From the NCBI GenBank assembly GCA_046349875.1, contig JAXMBN010000030.1, positions 1-64,000 of the forward strand: a DNA stretch of 64,000 nucleotides, given 5' to 3'. Each line of letters begins with the position of its first letter. The first letter of the stretch is position 1. Under the pieces are notes generated by a model that saw only the letters and a program-made list of their open reading frames with translations, ran no database searches and was not told the DNA's origin. Source of the stretch: JAXMBN01 sp046349875 (GTDB lineage Bacteria; Planctomycetota; Planctomycetia; Pirellulales; Pirellulaceae). A program made the position numbers and the translations under genes. This document shows positions 15,725 to 27,335 of this stretch, one piece after another.

Positions 15725-17899
15725 TTACACCAAAGCTTCGGCATGTTCGCCGACACGTGGCTTGGGCTGATACGTATTGCCAATGGCGACGTCCATCTGC
15801 ACCGACCACTTGCCTGACACATCGCCCTGAAGAATCCAGTGCGGCATCACGCAAACGGATTGATGTACGAGTTCGAATCCACCTTCGCTTTGGCTTACCG
15901 TTTCGATCGGGAAGGTCCAGAAGTTTGTTGGCCGATTGGCCCCAAGCTGCACATCCAAGTGGAGATATTGATCGACTAGCCCCAAGAAGCGAACGTGTTG
16001 CAGATTGAGTTGCGAGCCGAGTTGTCCGAGCCGATTGGCACTTCCATCGTAGAAGAAGCGATCATCCGCGCCGGCGGGCATGCCTGCAAAGTTCCACTCA
16101 ATACCAAAGTGAAGAGGTCTACCTGGGGGTAAACCTTCCAATTGGTACGTAACCTGAAGGACATCGCTACCTGCTTCCATCGTCAAGGCTTTGGTCAACG
16201 TGATGGGCAAGCCCCACGCAAGACCTTCGTGTCGCATTTGCACTTGGATCTTTCCAGCACCTTTGCGAATCTTGGCATCGTAGATGGAGGTCGCAAACTC
16301 GCTCCGTGAATGAGCTTCACCGCGAGCCACCGATTCCAAAGTGACATCGAGGTCCCAGAAGTGGTCCATCATGCTCTTCTTGGGAAGTCGGTCGTATTGC
16401 AATCGCTTCTCTAAACCGGCTTGTTTGAAGACTACGCGATCGTGGATGCTCGCTGCTTCATTGTTGTGAGCGCTGCTTCCTCGAAGGACTTTTTGATGGT
16501 AGCTCTCAGGACGTCGTTGCAAGGTGGCCATCAAATTGTGACTGATGGCGCGGAGATCAAGTTCATAGAGCATGCCACCCTGCGAAGGTGCGAAGTAAGC
16601 AACGAACTGATCATTGGCCAAGCGAACTTCCGTATACAAATCTTTGTTGAAGTCGTCGGTGGAAACATCGATCCAAGCACCTTCATGCCCCGAAGCGCGT
16701 TCAAGAATCGAATCCGCTGCAATGAGTTCGCGGAAGGTAGCATTGCGGAGATGAGGCAAATAGATGCCACCAAACGCTCCGTGCCAGTAAGGGCAATTGC
16801 ACTGACCACGATAGAGATGATCTTCGGCTTGCGGCAAAAGCGCAGGGTCCGCCGATCCGCGTCGAGCCATTTCCAAACGTCGGCTTACTTCGAGCATTCG
16901 GCAGTACATTTCGTTGGCTTCCGTGTACTTGACCCGGAAGTTGCGCCAATATCCGCCGCGAACAAAGTTCTGAATCTTCGACCAATACGGAGTCTCGTGG
17001 AGTTCATGCACGATATGGTCATAGGTGATTTGCTGCTCGACAGGCAATGCCCATTCCGTCATTTCGCGATAGCTGCAGTCAGGCAGATAGATCTTTCCTG
17101 CGGATGGTTGCTGAGTAATGATGGCCGAGGGAGTGGTCGTCTTGAGCCAATCGCGATTGCAGTTCAGCGCATCGAAGAACGATCGCAACCACCCTCGCTC
17201 GTACACGTGAGCTTTGGTATCGGGCCACGTTCCAAACTTTTCACCATCGTCTCCAAAGACAAGAACGCTACCGGGTGCTTCGGACGCGACCTTGCGGCAA
17301 TAGTCGATCGTGTCCTGAGCTGGTGCAAAAGGAATCAAGTACCGCAGCTTTTCACTTCCTGGAAAAACGCGTAGTACATGGCCATCATCTTCCGTCAGAA
17401 AGTAACTCGTAAGCTGTTCGGTTTTCCAGCCTGCGGCTCGGAAGTGATAGTCATCGAGAATGGTGTATTGAATGCCAGCCGGAGCAATGTCGCGAACAAG
17501 TTGGCTTTCCCAAACTCGTTCGGGCATCCACATTCCAACAACCTTGGTATCAAATCGCCCCTCGAGCCACTCCGTGTATCGACGAATCTGCCCGAAACGA
17601 TCACGCCCTGGAAGCATCGTCATGATGGGCTCGTAGAACGGTCCCCCAACAATTTCGATCCGGTCCGCTGCCACGAGCGCTTTCACTCGATCCAAATAGT
17701 CTGGATGATTTTCTTGCAACCAGACCATCAACGGACCACTCGTGTGCAAGGCCACACGCAGGTGCTCGTAAGGCTCGAAGACTTCCAAGAATGGGAGATA
17801 GCTATCTCGATACGCCTGCTCAATGACGCCATCAAAATTGCCCACTGGCTGATGGTTGTGAAGCACCAACGAAAGATAGACTGCATTCTGAGTGGTCAT
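15725..17899 (-). CDS. GH57 alpha-amylase / 4-alpha-glucanotransferase
   Basis: 724 residues. The GH57 barrel begins with LVLHNHQPVGNFD (conserved HNHQP, residues 14-18). Region 3 WMPERVWE holds the nucleophile Glu127, and VFGDDGEKFG contains the acid/base Asp at about 217-218. A large C-terminal beta-rich part (from ~420) resembles the DUF1925/DUF1926 domains of the Thermococcus 4-alpha-glucanotransferase group. No signal peptide, so cytoplasmic glycogen or maltodextrin remodelling is likely. Convergent with glgA-galT, 134 bases from galT. Amylase versus transferase activity cannot be told from sequence alone. Confidence 0.92.
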   Translation of the reverse strand: MTTQNAVYLSLVLHNHQPVGNFDGVIEQAYRDSYLPFLEVFEPYEHLRVALHTSGPLMVWLQENHPDYLDRVKALVAADRIEIVGGPFYEPIMTMLPGRDRFGQIRRYTEWLEGRFDTKVVGMWMPERVWESQLVRDIAPAGIQYTILDDYHFRAAGWKTEQLTSYFLTEDDGHVLRVFPGSEKLRYLIPFAPAQDTIDYCRKVASEAPGSVLVFGDDGEKFGTWPDTKAHVYERGWLRSFFDALNCNRDWLKTTTPSAIITQQPSAGKIYLPDCSYREMTEWALPVEQQITYDHIVHELHETPYWSKIQNFVRGGYWRNFRVKYTEANEMYCRMLEVSRRLEMARRGSADPALLPQAEDHLYRGQCNCPYWHGAFGGIYLPHLRNATFRELIAADSILERASGHEGAWIDVSTDDFNKDLYTEVRLANDQFVAYFAPSQGGMLYELDLRAISHNLMATLQRRPESYHQKVLRGSSAHNNEAASIHDRVVFKQAGLEKRLQYDRLPKKSMMDHFWDLDVTLESVARGEAHSRSEFATSIYDAKIRKGAGKIQVQMRHEGLAWGLPITLTKALTMEAGSDVLQVTYQLEGLPPGRPLHFGIEWNFAGMPAGADDRFFYDGSANRLGQLGSQLNLQHVRFLGLVDQYLHLDVQLGANRPTNFWTFPIETVSQSEGGFELVHQSVCVMPHWILQGDVSGKWSVQMDVAIGNTYQPKPRVGEHAEALV

Positions 17900-18392
17900 A
17901 AGAGGTGTATTCCAACAGGTAAAGGGAAAACGAAAGCATGTTGATCCAAGTCTATCGGCAGCGAAAGCGAGCCGAGTCGAACAGATTTTCTATCGTTCCC
18001 ATTTTCCAGCAATTGATGTTCCAACAACACCTGCGATTTTGCATCGAATCAAATGCAAGCTTTTGAGTTTGCCTCAACATCCCAAACATCGCTAACAGTC
18101 TCTTCAATCTGGTCTTCCCTGTTACCCGAGTTTCATTACACAACATTGGATCATTGAGCGAACCGCTAAATGGGAAAAACGCTATGCGTTTCCACAGTTC
18201 CCAAACATCTTCTTGGGCGGCCAAAACAATCAGAAAAACTAATCAAACCGGCCGTTTGGAGGTCAACTTTGGTTGGATTTGGGGGAAATTCCCTGGGAAG
18301 GTGAATCCCGCTCCCTTAGACTACGATAAGATAAAGGATCCCTCCCTACCTTCCGTTTGGCTTCATCCTTCCTGCCATTTGATTGCGTTCTC
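17900..18392. other. Intergenic region, divergent promoters expected
   Basis: Nearly 500 bases between the GH57 gene and the DUF1549/1553 gene, which diverge. No credible open frame, tRNA or hairpin was seen. It should hold promoters for both directions, but I cannot point to specific boxes. Confidence 0.5.
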
Positions 18393-20612
18393 ATGAGCGT
18401 GCGCGTTCTAACTCTTTTGATCGCATCGATCTTCATCACTGCAATCCAGGCTACATCGCCGGGATTTGAAGCACCGTCGCCTAAATCCAATGCGAGCGAA
18501 GCCAAATTCGAATTGGATATTCAACCCATTTTGACGGCTCGTGGTTGCAATTCAGGTCCATGCCATGGGAAGGCTCGCGGGCAAAATGGATTTGCCCTTT
18601 CGCTGTTAGGTTTTGATGCCGACATGGACTATCAGTCCCTCGTGAAAGACGCTCGAGGCCGTCGGGTCTTTCCAGCGGCGCCCGAACAAAGTCTCCTCAT
18701 TCAAAAAGGTGCGGGCATTGTTCCGCATGGTGGCGGCGCGAAGATCGCGGTTGAAAGTGAAGACTATCAATTGCTGATAGCATGGATTCGATCTGGTATG
18801 CCGCGTGTTTCCGCCAGCGATCCTCGATTGATCAAGATCGAGATTCATCCGGAACCAAAGTCGATGCAGCCCAAGGAAGAGGTCCCGCTCAAGGTTGTTG
18901 CCAAGTATTCCGATGGTTCGCAGCGCGACGTAACCAGTACCTGTGCCTATCAGTCCAATGACCCTGGCTATTTATCGGTGAACGCAGAGGGAGTCGTCAA
19001 AGCCGGAACGCTTCCTGGTGAAGCCACCATCATGGCTCGCTATATGGGCAACATCGCCACATGGAGTTCCGCGATCCCGAATGCAGAAAACATCGACGAA
19101 GCCTATTATCGCGACTTGCCTCGGAACAACTTTATCGATGCTCTGGCCTACGACAAACTGGCCAAGCTTCATCTGAAACCAAGCGAGCCTTGCAACGATA
19201 GCCAATTCATGCGGCGAGCTTATCTGGATGTCATTGGACGCTTGCCATCAGCAGAGGAAGCGAAACGGTTCTTGACGGATGGATCTGCCGAAAAGCGAAC
19301 AGCATTGATCGATGATCTGTTGAATCGCGAAGAGTATACGGATTACTGGGCCAACAAATGGGCAGACCTCCTGCGTCCCAATCCCTATCGCGTCGGCATC
19401 AAGGCGACGATGACATTGGACCAATGGATTCGCGATGCGTTTCGAAAGAATATGCCCTACGATCAATTCGTCGCAGGATTGCTGACCGCTCAAGGCAGCA
19501 CCTTTCACAACGGGGCGGTTACGATCTTTCGCGATCGACGCCAACCTGAAGAAATCGTCACCATGGCTAGCCAGTTATTCATGGGAATTCGACTGGAATG
19601 CGCTAAGTGCCACCAGCATCCCTTCGAAGTCTATGGGCAAAAAGATTTCTATAGTTTGGCAGCCTATTTTGGACGCGTAGGATACAAAGGCACTGGCCTT
19701 TCACCACCGATCTCGGGCGGTGAAGAATCTATTTTGGTCAAAGGGGAAGGACAGGTACGCCACCCACTGACGCAAGAAGTTCTTCTTCCCAAGCCGTTAA
19801 CTTCTGATGTTGGACAAGAGATCCCCAAAGGTGAAGATCCTCGCGAGTATCTCATGCGATGGCTGACCGAATCGGAGAACCCGTACTTTGCACAAGTGGC
19901 CGTCAATCGCGTTTGGGCGGATCTCTTTGGAATGGGATTAGTGGATCCTGTCGACGACATGCGCGCTACCAATCCACCGAGCAATCCTGCCTTGTTGCAT
20001 GAATTGGCAAAACACTTCCGTGAAGTAGGATACGACCAAAAAGCGTTGTTGAAGACCATCATGAGTTCGCGGCTCTATGCGCTTTCATCTAGTCCCAACG
20101 GTTCGAATCGAACCGATTTGCGAAACTACTCGCGTCATTACCGGCAGCGGATGCGAGCAGAAGTTTTGGCTGATGCGATTGCAGATGTCACGCTGGTCCC
20201 TGACGACTATGCTGCGGTAGCTCCAGGATCGCGGGCCATGCAGCTTTGGACACACCGCATCGGATCGGAAATCTTGGATGCCTTTGGCAGACCCGATCCC
20301 AATCAAGATCCACCGTGCGAGCGCACTCCCGACTCCACGGTCGTTCAGGCATTGCATTTGATGAATGCCCCTGCCATTCAAAAGAAAGTAACTGCTGAAA
20401 ATGGTCGATGCCGTCAGCTCGCGCAAAGCGATGCAACAATCGAACACGTGTTGGATGAACTCTATCTAACCATCTATAGCCGTTTCCCGACCGACGTCGA
20501 AAAGGCGGATCTTTTAAAAGCCTATGCCGATCAAAAAGAGAAACGACGCGAATTCATCGAAGATGTGATGTGGTCTTTAATCAACTCGCCAGAGTTCCTG
20601 TACAAGGATTGA
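18393..20612 (+). CDS. DUF1549/DUF1553 protein with N-terminal CxxCH-like and Big domains
   Basis: About 739 residues from the ATG at 18393, which begins a signal peptide (MSVRVLTLLIASIF); the frame is open slightly further up. After it comes a planctomycete cytochrome-like segment with ILTARGCNSGPCHGKA, then a Big_2-type Ig-like domain around residues 150-240 (VPLKVVAKYSDGSQRDVTS). DUF1549 follows (NNFIDALAYDKLAKLHLKPSEPCNDSQFMRRAYLDVIGRLPS), then DUF1553 at the C-terminus (ESENPYFAQVAVNRVWADLFG to SPEFLYKD). These proteins are almost always paired with DUF1501 proteins, as here (8 bases away). They are secreted and thought to serve polymer degradation or cell-surface functions, but no activity is established. 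Confidence 0.93.
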   Translation: MSVRVLTLLIASIFITAIQATSPGFEAPSPKSNASEAKFELDIQPILTARGCNSGPCHGKARGQNGFALSLLGFDADMDYQSLVKDARGRRVFPAAPEQSLLIQKGAGIVPHGGGAKIAVESEDYQLLIAWIRSGMPRVSASDPRLIKIEIHPEPKSMQPKEEVPLKVVAKYSDGSQRDVTSTCAYQSNDPGYLSVNAEGVVKAGTLPGEATIMARYMGNIATWSSAIPNAENIDEAYYRDLPRNNFIDALAYDKLAKLHLKPSEPCNDSQFMRRAYLDVIGRLPSAEEAKRFLTDGSAEKRTALIDDLLNREEYTDYWANKWADLLRPNPYRVGIKATMTLDQWIRDAFRKNMPYDQFVAGLLTAQGSTFHNGAVTIFRDRRQPEEIVTMASQLFMGIRLECAKCHQHPFEVYGQKDFYSLAAYFGRVGYKGTGLSPPISGGEESILVKGEGQVRHPLTQEVLLPKPLTSDVGQEIPKGEDPREYLMRWLTESENPYFAQVAVNRVWADLFGMGLVDPVDDMRATNPPSNPALLHELAKHFREVGYDQKALLKTIMSSRLYALSSSPNGSNRTDLRNYSRHYRQRMRAEVLADAIADVTLVPDDYAAVAPGSRAMQLWTHRIGSEILDAFGRPDPNQDPPCERTPDSTVVQALHLMNAPAIQKKVTAENGRCRQLAQSDATIEHVLDELYLTIYSRFPTDVEKADLLKAYADQKEKRREFIEDVMWSLINSPEFLYKD

Positions 20613-20619
20613 GGACGGA

Positions 20620-21959
20620 ATGATGCAAAGAAGAAATTGTTTGAAACTGGGCGTTGCTGGACTGGCGGGTGGTTTCACTGGACTACTTCGATTGCGGGAA
20701 GCCTGTGCCGCTCATCCTGTTCCAGGGATGAAGAAGCCAAAGCAATTGCATCTTGATTTGGATGGATGGAGGCCTAACGCATTTCGAGTATCGGGGCGTT
20801 TGACTCCCAAGCCCGAAGCACCCGTTAAGTTGAGATTCTGGTGGCGAATTTCCGCCCGATCGAAACCAATGTGGCAGGGATCCGCATTTGCGAACACCTT
20901 CCCAAATCAGCTTCGATTGCTCACAAGTACGCCATCATTCGATCGGTTTGTCACAACCAGGGGAATCAGCCGAGCGGCAATCACTACATGATGATCAAGC
21001 GCACTACCTCGCATTCCCGTCGGTTGTGGTGCCTTCGTGAGCTTCCCCATCCTGGCATGGGTTCGGTTGCTGCGAAAAGAACGATCGGCCTCCCATGGTA
21101 TGCCACCTTACTTCCTCGATGCCGAGCATACGTCCCCGATCGGGTGGACCCAACTTTTTGGGTGCGAAGTATGCTCCGTTTGTCGTTTCCAGCGATCCCA
21201 ACAGCAAGAACTTCCGTGTCCGCGATGTCGAACTTCCAAGTGGGATCGATGATCCTCGGTTTCAAGGGCTAGGCGACAAGACCTTCGCAAGCTGGTCGAT
21301 CGTATGGCCGCTTTGGAGATACGGCCATCGGTGATCCGGTATCCCTACTGGATGAGCTTACGATCAAGGGGTGCAATTGGTCACGACCCCCGGAAGCTCA
21401 AAAGGTTTGATATCGATGAAGAACCCGAGTCGATCTTGGCAAGCCTACGGTAAAAATAGTTTTGGACAACGCGCGCTGTTAGCGAGGCGTTTGGTGGAAG
21501 CGGGCGTTCCCTTTGTAACGCTTTACGATGGTGGCTGGGATCATCACTCTGATCTTTTTGGTGCTTTGCAGAAACGACTGCCTAGTTGGGACCAAACCGT
21601 TGCGGCGCTTATCAATGATCTCGATTCTCGCGGTCTCCTCGAATCCACCATGGTGATTGCTTTGGGCGAGTTTGGACGCACTCCAAAGATCAGCACCCTA
21701 GCAGGGCAAACCAAACCAGGGCGGGATCACTGGGCCAATGCCATGTCGATTCTCTTTGCCGGTGGAGGAACTCCTGGTGGTCAAGTTGTGGGTGCCACCG
21801 ATCGCCAAGGACATTCCGCTGTCGAACGCATTCTGGTCCCGAGAATTTCGTTTCTACCGTCTACTTAAAGATGGAATCGATCCCAACAAGTTGTGGCGTA
21901 ACGCCCGTGGGGCGTCCTACACTTGGTCTCGACCTAACCTGATTCAAGAGTTGATGTAA
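20620..21959 (+). pseudogene. DUF1501 protein, multiply frameshifted
   Basis: Partner of the preceding DUF1549/1553 gene. It starts with a twin-arginine-like signal (MMQRRNCLKLGVAGLAGG). Recognisable DUF1501 blocks lie in all three forward frames in the right order: KPEAPV near 20820; FRPIETNVAGIRICEHLPK near 20850; NQPSGNHYM near 20970; PNFLGAKYAPFVVSSDPNS and ELPSGIDDPRFQG in 21150-21270; GWDHHSDLFGALQKRL and MVIALGEFGRTPK in 21530-21690; and WSREFRFYRLLKDGIDP in 21830-21890. The total span (~447 codons) is normal, so at least five small indels break an otherwise full-length gene. Sequencing error is more likely than decay because the neighbours show the same damage. Confidence 0.85.
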
Positions 21960-22000
21960 CCATCTCGCCAACACGGCCAACCGCTTTCCTGACCTACATC

Positions 22001-23650
<1,650 letters not shown>

Positions 23651-23834
23651 CACCCAGCAAGAATCCCTAGACGAATCTCTGCAGAATGCTCCAATGCGAG
23701 CTCGACGAAAAGTCGCAGCCAAACCCTCTGACTCGGCTGCTACTTTCATTGAAGCGGAGGTTGTGATAGAAACTCAGTTTCTTGAGCATCGATCCTCTTT
23801 CTACGAGCTAGTTACCGCTGGCTCCTTGGCCTTG

Positions 23835-25719
23835 ATGAACGACGAAATCCTACAAAAAATCCAAGAAATTTATGGTGTAGAAAACTGGTCTGTTGGCTAC
23901 TTTGAGGTCAATGAACAAGGCCATATCGTCGTTCGTCCCAGCAAGGAAGACCCCCGTTTTGTCGATTTGAAGCAATTGGTCGACCACCTATTGCATGATA
24001 GGAAGATGCAGCTTCCTCTTACCATCAAGTTCCCTCAGATTCTCAATAGCCAGTTGCGAATTTTGGCACAGGCTTATCAGTCTGCGATTACGGAATACGA
24101 GTACAAAGGATTGCACTATCCGGTCTTTCCGATGAAGGTCAATCCTCGCAAGGAGATTGTCGAGGAATTCCTCAACCAGTTTTCGGTCAAAGTGCTCGTG
24201 TGGCCTGGAGGTGGATCGAAGGCCGAGTTGTACGCTGCTACGGTGCAGCTGCAAGCTCCCGAATCATTGCTCTTGTGCAACGGCTTTAAGGACGAGGCCT
24301 TTCTTCGCATGGCATTGCTCGGCGTAAAAGCTGGGAAACGCGTGACCATCATCATCGAGAAACTCAACGAGTTGAAGATGGTGATTCGCCTTTACCAAGA
24401 GCTTGAATTGCCTCGATTGGATTGCGAGCCAAGCTATTCGCGTGGATCTGGGAAGTGGGTTTCATCCGGAGGTGAAGCCGCGAAGTTTGGCTTGACCACC
24501 AGATATTGGATTGCGTTCGAATCATTCGAGCAGCCAATCTTGAGGATCAATTGAAAGTTCTCCACTTCCACATTGATCACAGATCACCGACATCAAACGC
24601 GTCAAAAACGCCATGAAGGAAGCTGCCCGCGGGCGCAAAATTGCGGCAGATGGGGTGTGGCATCGAGTTTCTCGACATCGGTGGCGGCTTGTGTGTCGAC
24701 TACGATGGCCCAAGACGCGATTTTAATCGAGTGTGAACTACACCGTTCAAGAGTTTGCCAACGACGTAGTCTATGTGGTTCAAACTATCTGTGATGAAGA
24801 AGAGGTCCTCACCCCAATCTCGTAACGGAGAGCGGGCGATTCATGACGGGCTTTACCATAGCGTCTTCATTATTCGATCCGCGACGAAATTGAAACGTTC
24901 GCCGATGATGAACCTGAAGTGACGATCGATGACGATGACCCATCCATCATCACCGAGCTGAAGTGGTTAAGGACGACCTCAATGGCAAGAACTATGCCGA
25001 ACATTACCACGATGGCCGGAACACAAGGATAGCCTTCACACCGAATTCAATCTTGGATTGATCAGCCTCGAAGATCGCCAAGGGAGAAGTTCTATTTTGA
25101 AAGTGTGTGCTCGCGCTCCCAAAGGAATCGCAAGCCAAATAAATCGCCTTTCGGAGGAATTCGAAAGCCTCAAGCCTATTCTCGCTGCTAAGTATTTGCA
25201 ATTTTCCCCTCTTTCGTTCCGCACCGACAGCTGGGCCATCCAACAACCTTCTTTCTCGTCGTCCCCATCCATCGTCTTCACGAATCCCTCCCCAAAGACT
25301 ATGACGTTGGGTGGATGTTACGTGCGATAGCGATGCAGATCGATCGATTCGTTGATTTGAAGGGACGTCAAAGAGAGCTTGAACTGCACTCCTGGGAGGC
25401 GGACAAGAGTATTACCAGATCTTTTCTCACGGGAGCGCAACAAGAAGTGATGGGAAGCCATCACAATCTCTTCGGCGACCCCAACGAAGCGCATGTTCAT
25501 ATCGAAGGCCCTGGAAAATTCCGCGTGGCCCGCGAAGTCCCTGCCAGCAGCATTGAAGATATGATACGCTTCGCCCACTATGCCGTCCCAGAATTGGCTA
25601 TCCAGCGTCACCATTCTCTGCTCGAGCATCGAATCGTTGATGGTACGATTTCTGCTGAAGATGGCGGCAACAACTCGAAGAAATTTACCAACGCGGTTCG
25701 AAGGCGAGCACTTACCTAG
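23835..25719 (+). pseudogene. speA: Biosynthetic arginine decarboxylase, frameshifted
   Basis: PLP-dependent decarboxylation of arginine to agmatine, the first step of polyamine synthesis by this route. From the ATG at 23835 the first ~240 codons are intact: YGVENWSVGYFEVNEQGHIVVRP, the PLP-lysine segment YPVFPMKVNP (K in MKVN), and LLCNGFKDE. After ~24545 family blocks jump between frames: LKVLHFHI then ITDIKRVKNAMKE (~24550-24620), GIEFLDIGGGLCVDYDG (~24660-24710), NYTVQEFANDVVYVVQTICDE (~24735-24795), LVTESGRFMT (~24820), and IDRFVDLKGRQRELELHSWE to EVMGSHHNLFGDPN in the last part. The total length (~628 codons) matches the family. Indels are probably sequence errors. Confidence 0.9.
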
Positions 25720-25739
25720 AGTAACTCGCGAGCTCTCAA

Positions 25740-25853
25740 CTCGATTGTCACTACCGCAACGAAACCCGTAGCGAGATTGTCTCAATCGTGGAAGATCCGT
25801 AACGCGATTGTCCTGCAATCTCAAAACGTGCGCGCGTTTATCCCAAACGCGAA
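25740..25853 (+). repeat. Second cluster of covarying short palindromes
   Basis: Immediately after speA. Units at 25768-25791 (GTAGCGAGATTGTCTCAATC then GTGG) and 25799-25822 (GTAACGCGATTGTCCTGCAA then TCTC), preceded by a partial copy at 25739. A further unit at ~25831-25852 replaces the stem with CGCGTTT / AAACGCG around ATCCC. Same architecture as the cluster at 663-845. Confidence 0.68.
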
Positions 25854-26499
25854 CGAATCACAAGAATTCCTCCATCTTCAGAACATCGCTCGACGTCGTC
25901 GACTCGCACCTCTTCCATCACGATCGGGACGATCGTACTACATACAGAGAAACGCCCCCATCGTTTCCATCGCCAGGCGAATACGATCCTTCGACGTCGG
26001 AATGTTCGTTGGGCCAAGAAGGAGTTTGATCAAGCAGGTCCCATCGAATCGTTTGCAGCGAAAAGAATGGCAGTTGGCTATGCCGAAGGGCGAGAGCAAT
26101 CCTTCCCAAATCAGAATCTCTCGGAAGAGAAGCAGGATCGTGTAACTTGAACGTTCCCAAGCGGCAAACGCAATCGCATCCTTCCAGAGAGCTTTACTTC
26201 CGTTGAAGTGATGGCAACTTGCATGCGGAAATCGAATCCAAACTGCCGCCCCATACGCTCTGCCGTTCGAGATAGGATCGCTGCCGTCTGAGCCTTTCGC
26301 CGCGTGCACTGTTGCCCCGCGAGCGGCTTCGAGCTGGGATGATTCCAAATGTACAAGAGGCGACAGAGCGGTTGGGTTGTTCGTTTGCGTTTGGGTGGTG
26401 AGCCGCTCGGCAAGAGATTGCTGAAGACGTTGTAGCCTTTCACGGTCTACATCGTTAGGCTCTCATGAACTCGGGATTGCGGTCGAAAACTCTTTGAAT
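25854..26499. other. Unresolved region, possibly damaged coding sequence
   Basis: No frame is open for more than about 130 codons, yet protein-like fragments appear on both strands: on plus AAKRMAVGYAEGREQS around 26060, and on minus DRERLQRLQQSLAERL around 26400-26450 and RTAERMGRQFGFDFRMQV around 26210-26270. Given the frameshifts on both sides, one short gene may be hidden here, perhaps the third gene of the minus-strand DUF692 operon. I could not identify a family and make no gene call. Confidence 0.4.
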
Positions 26500-27334
26500 T
26501 CATCGCGTTTCGGGTTGGTTTAGAGAATGCGCACGCACTAATTCTCCGACAAGCTCTTGGAGTGGAGGAATGTTTTCGTCTCGCTCCAGCAATACACCGC
26601 AAACCGGTGCATAGTGGACGACTTCTCTTAGAAGGTCCCAAATCTCATCTTGAGTTGCCTGGCCATGACAATCGACCCAGACTCCATTCTCCACATGTCC
26701 GCCAACGAAGTGCAACTGGATGATGCGCTTGGGTGGCAATCGGTGTAAAACTTTCAGTGGATCGAAGCGATAATTGACTGAGTTGATGTAGAGGTTGGTA
26801 ACATCCAGAAGCAAACCTTTCTACATCATTTTGTTCGCATATCTCTGCAAGGAATTCGGCGTCATCATACTCATCCTCGGGGTATCGCAAGCTCTCGGTG
26901 ATATTTTCCAGGATCAATGGAACTTGGATCCGATCTTGAACCAATTGTAAATTGTCGCGGAGGACGCGCAACGTAGCTCGGGTTTTAGGAAGTGGTACGA
27001 GGTGCCCAATGTCGATGCCATTGGCCCGTGTGAACGCGATGTGGTCGCTGCACCAAGGTGGTGCAATGCGATCCACCAACGAAGCGAATCGTTGGAGATA
27101 GTCTCGATCGACACCTTCTGCGCTTCCAAGACTCAACGCCAACCCGTGAGGGACGAGTTGAAAATGTCGCTTCAACAGATCGAGTTCTTGTTGCTGCTCG
27201 ATCGTTGCATCGAAAAAATGGTCTGCGATGACTTCGAAAAAGTCGATCGAATCGCGATGCTCCCATAGTGTCGAGCGAAATGCTTGGCGATAGCCAAGAC
27301 CAACACCAAGTCGAGGTAATTTCTGTTCAATCAC
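26500..27334 (-). pseudogene. DUF692 (MNIO) multinuclear iron oxidase family, one frameshift
   Basis: TIM-barrel DUF692 family, which includes MbnB and TglH, enzymes that modify cysteine or C-terminal residues of peptides using an iron cluster. It begins with GTG at 27334, one base after the stop of the upstream gene, so the two are coupled; the longer open frame upstream is a shadow of that gene's Gly/Cys tail. Visible elements: RLGVGLGYRQAF, FFEVIADHFF, LVPHGLALSLGS, SDHIAFT and LILENITES. After one frameshift at about 26815-26825 come LLLDVTNLYINS, IQLHFVGGH, VDCHG and LLERDENIP. The His, Asp, Glu and Asn metal-ligand positions all seem present, so the intact ~278-residue protein should be active. 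The indel is probably a sequence error. Confidence 0.85.
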
Positions 27335-27335
27335 T

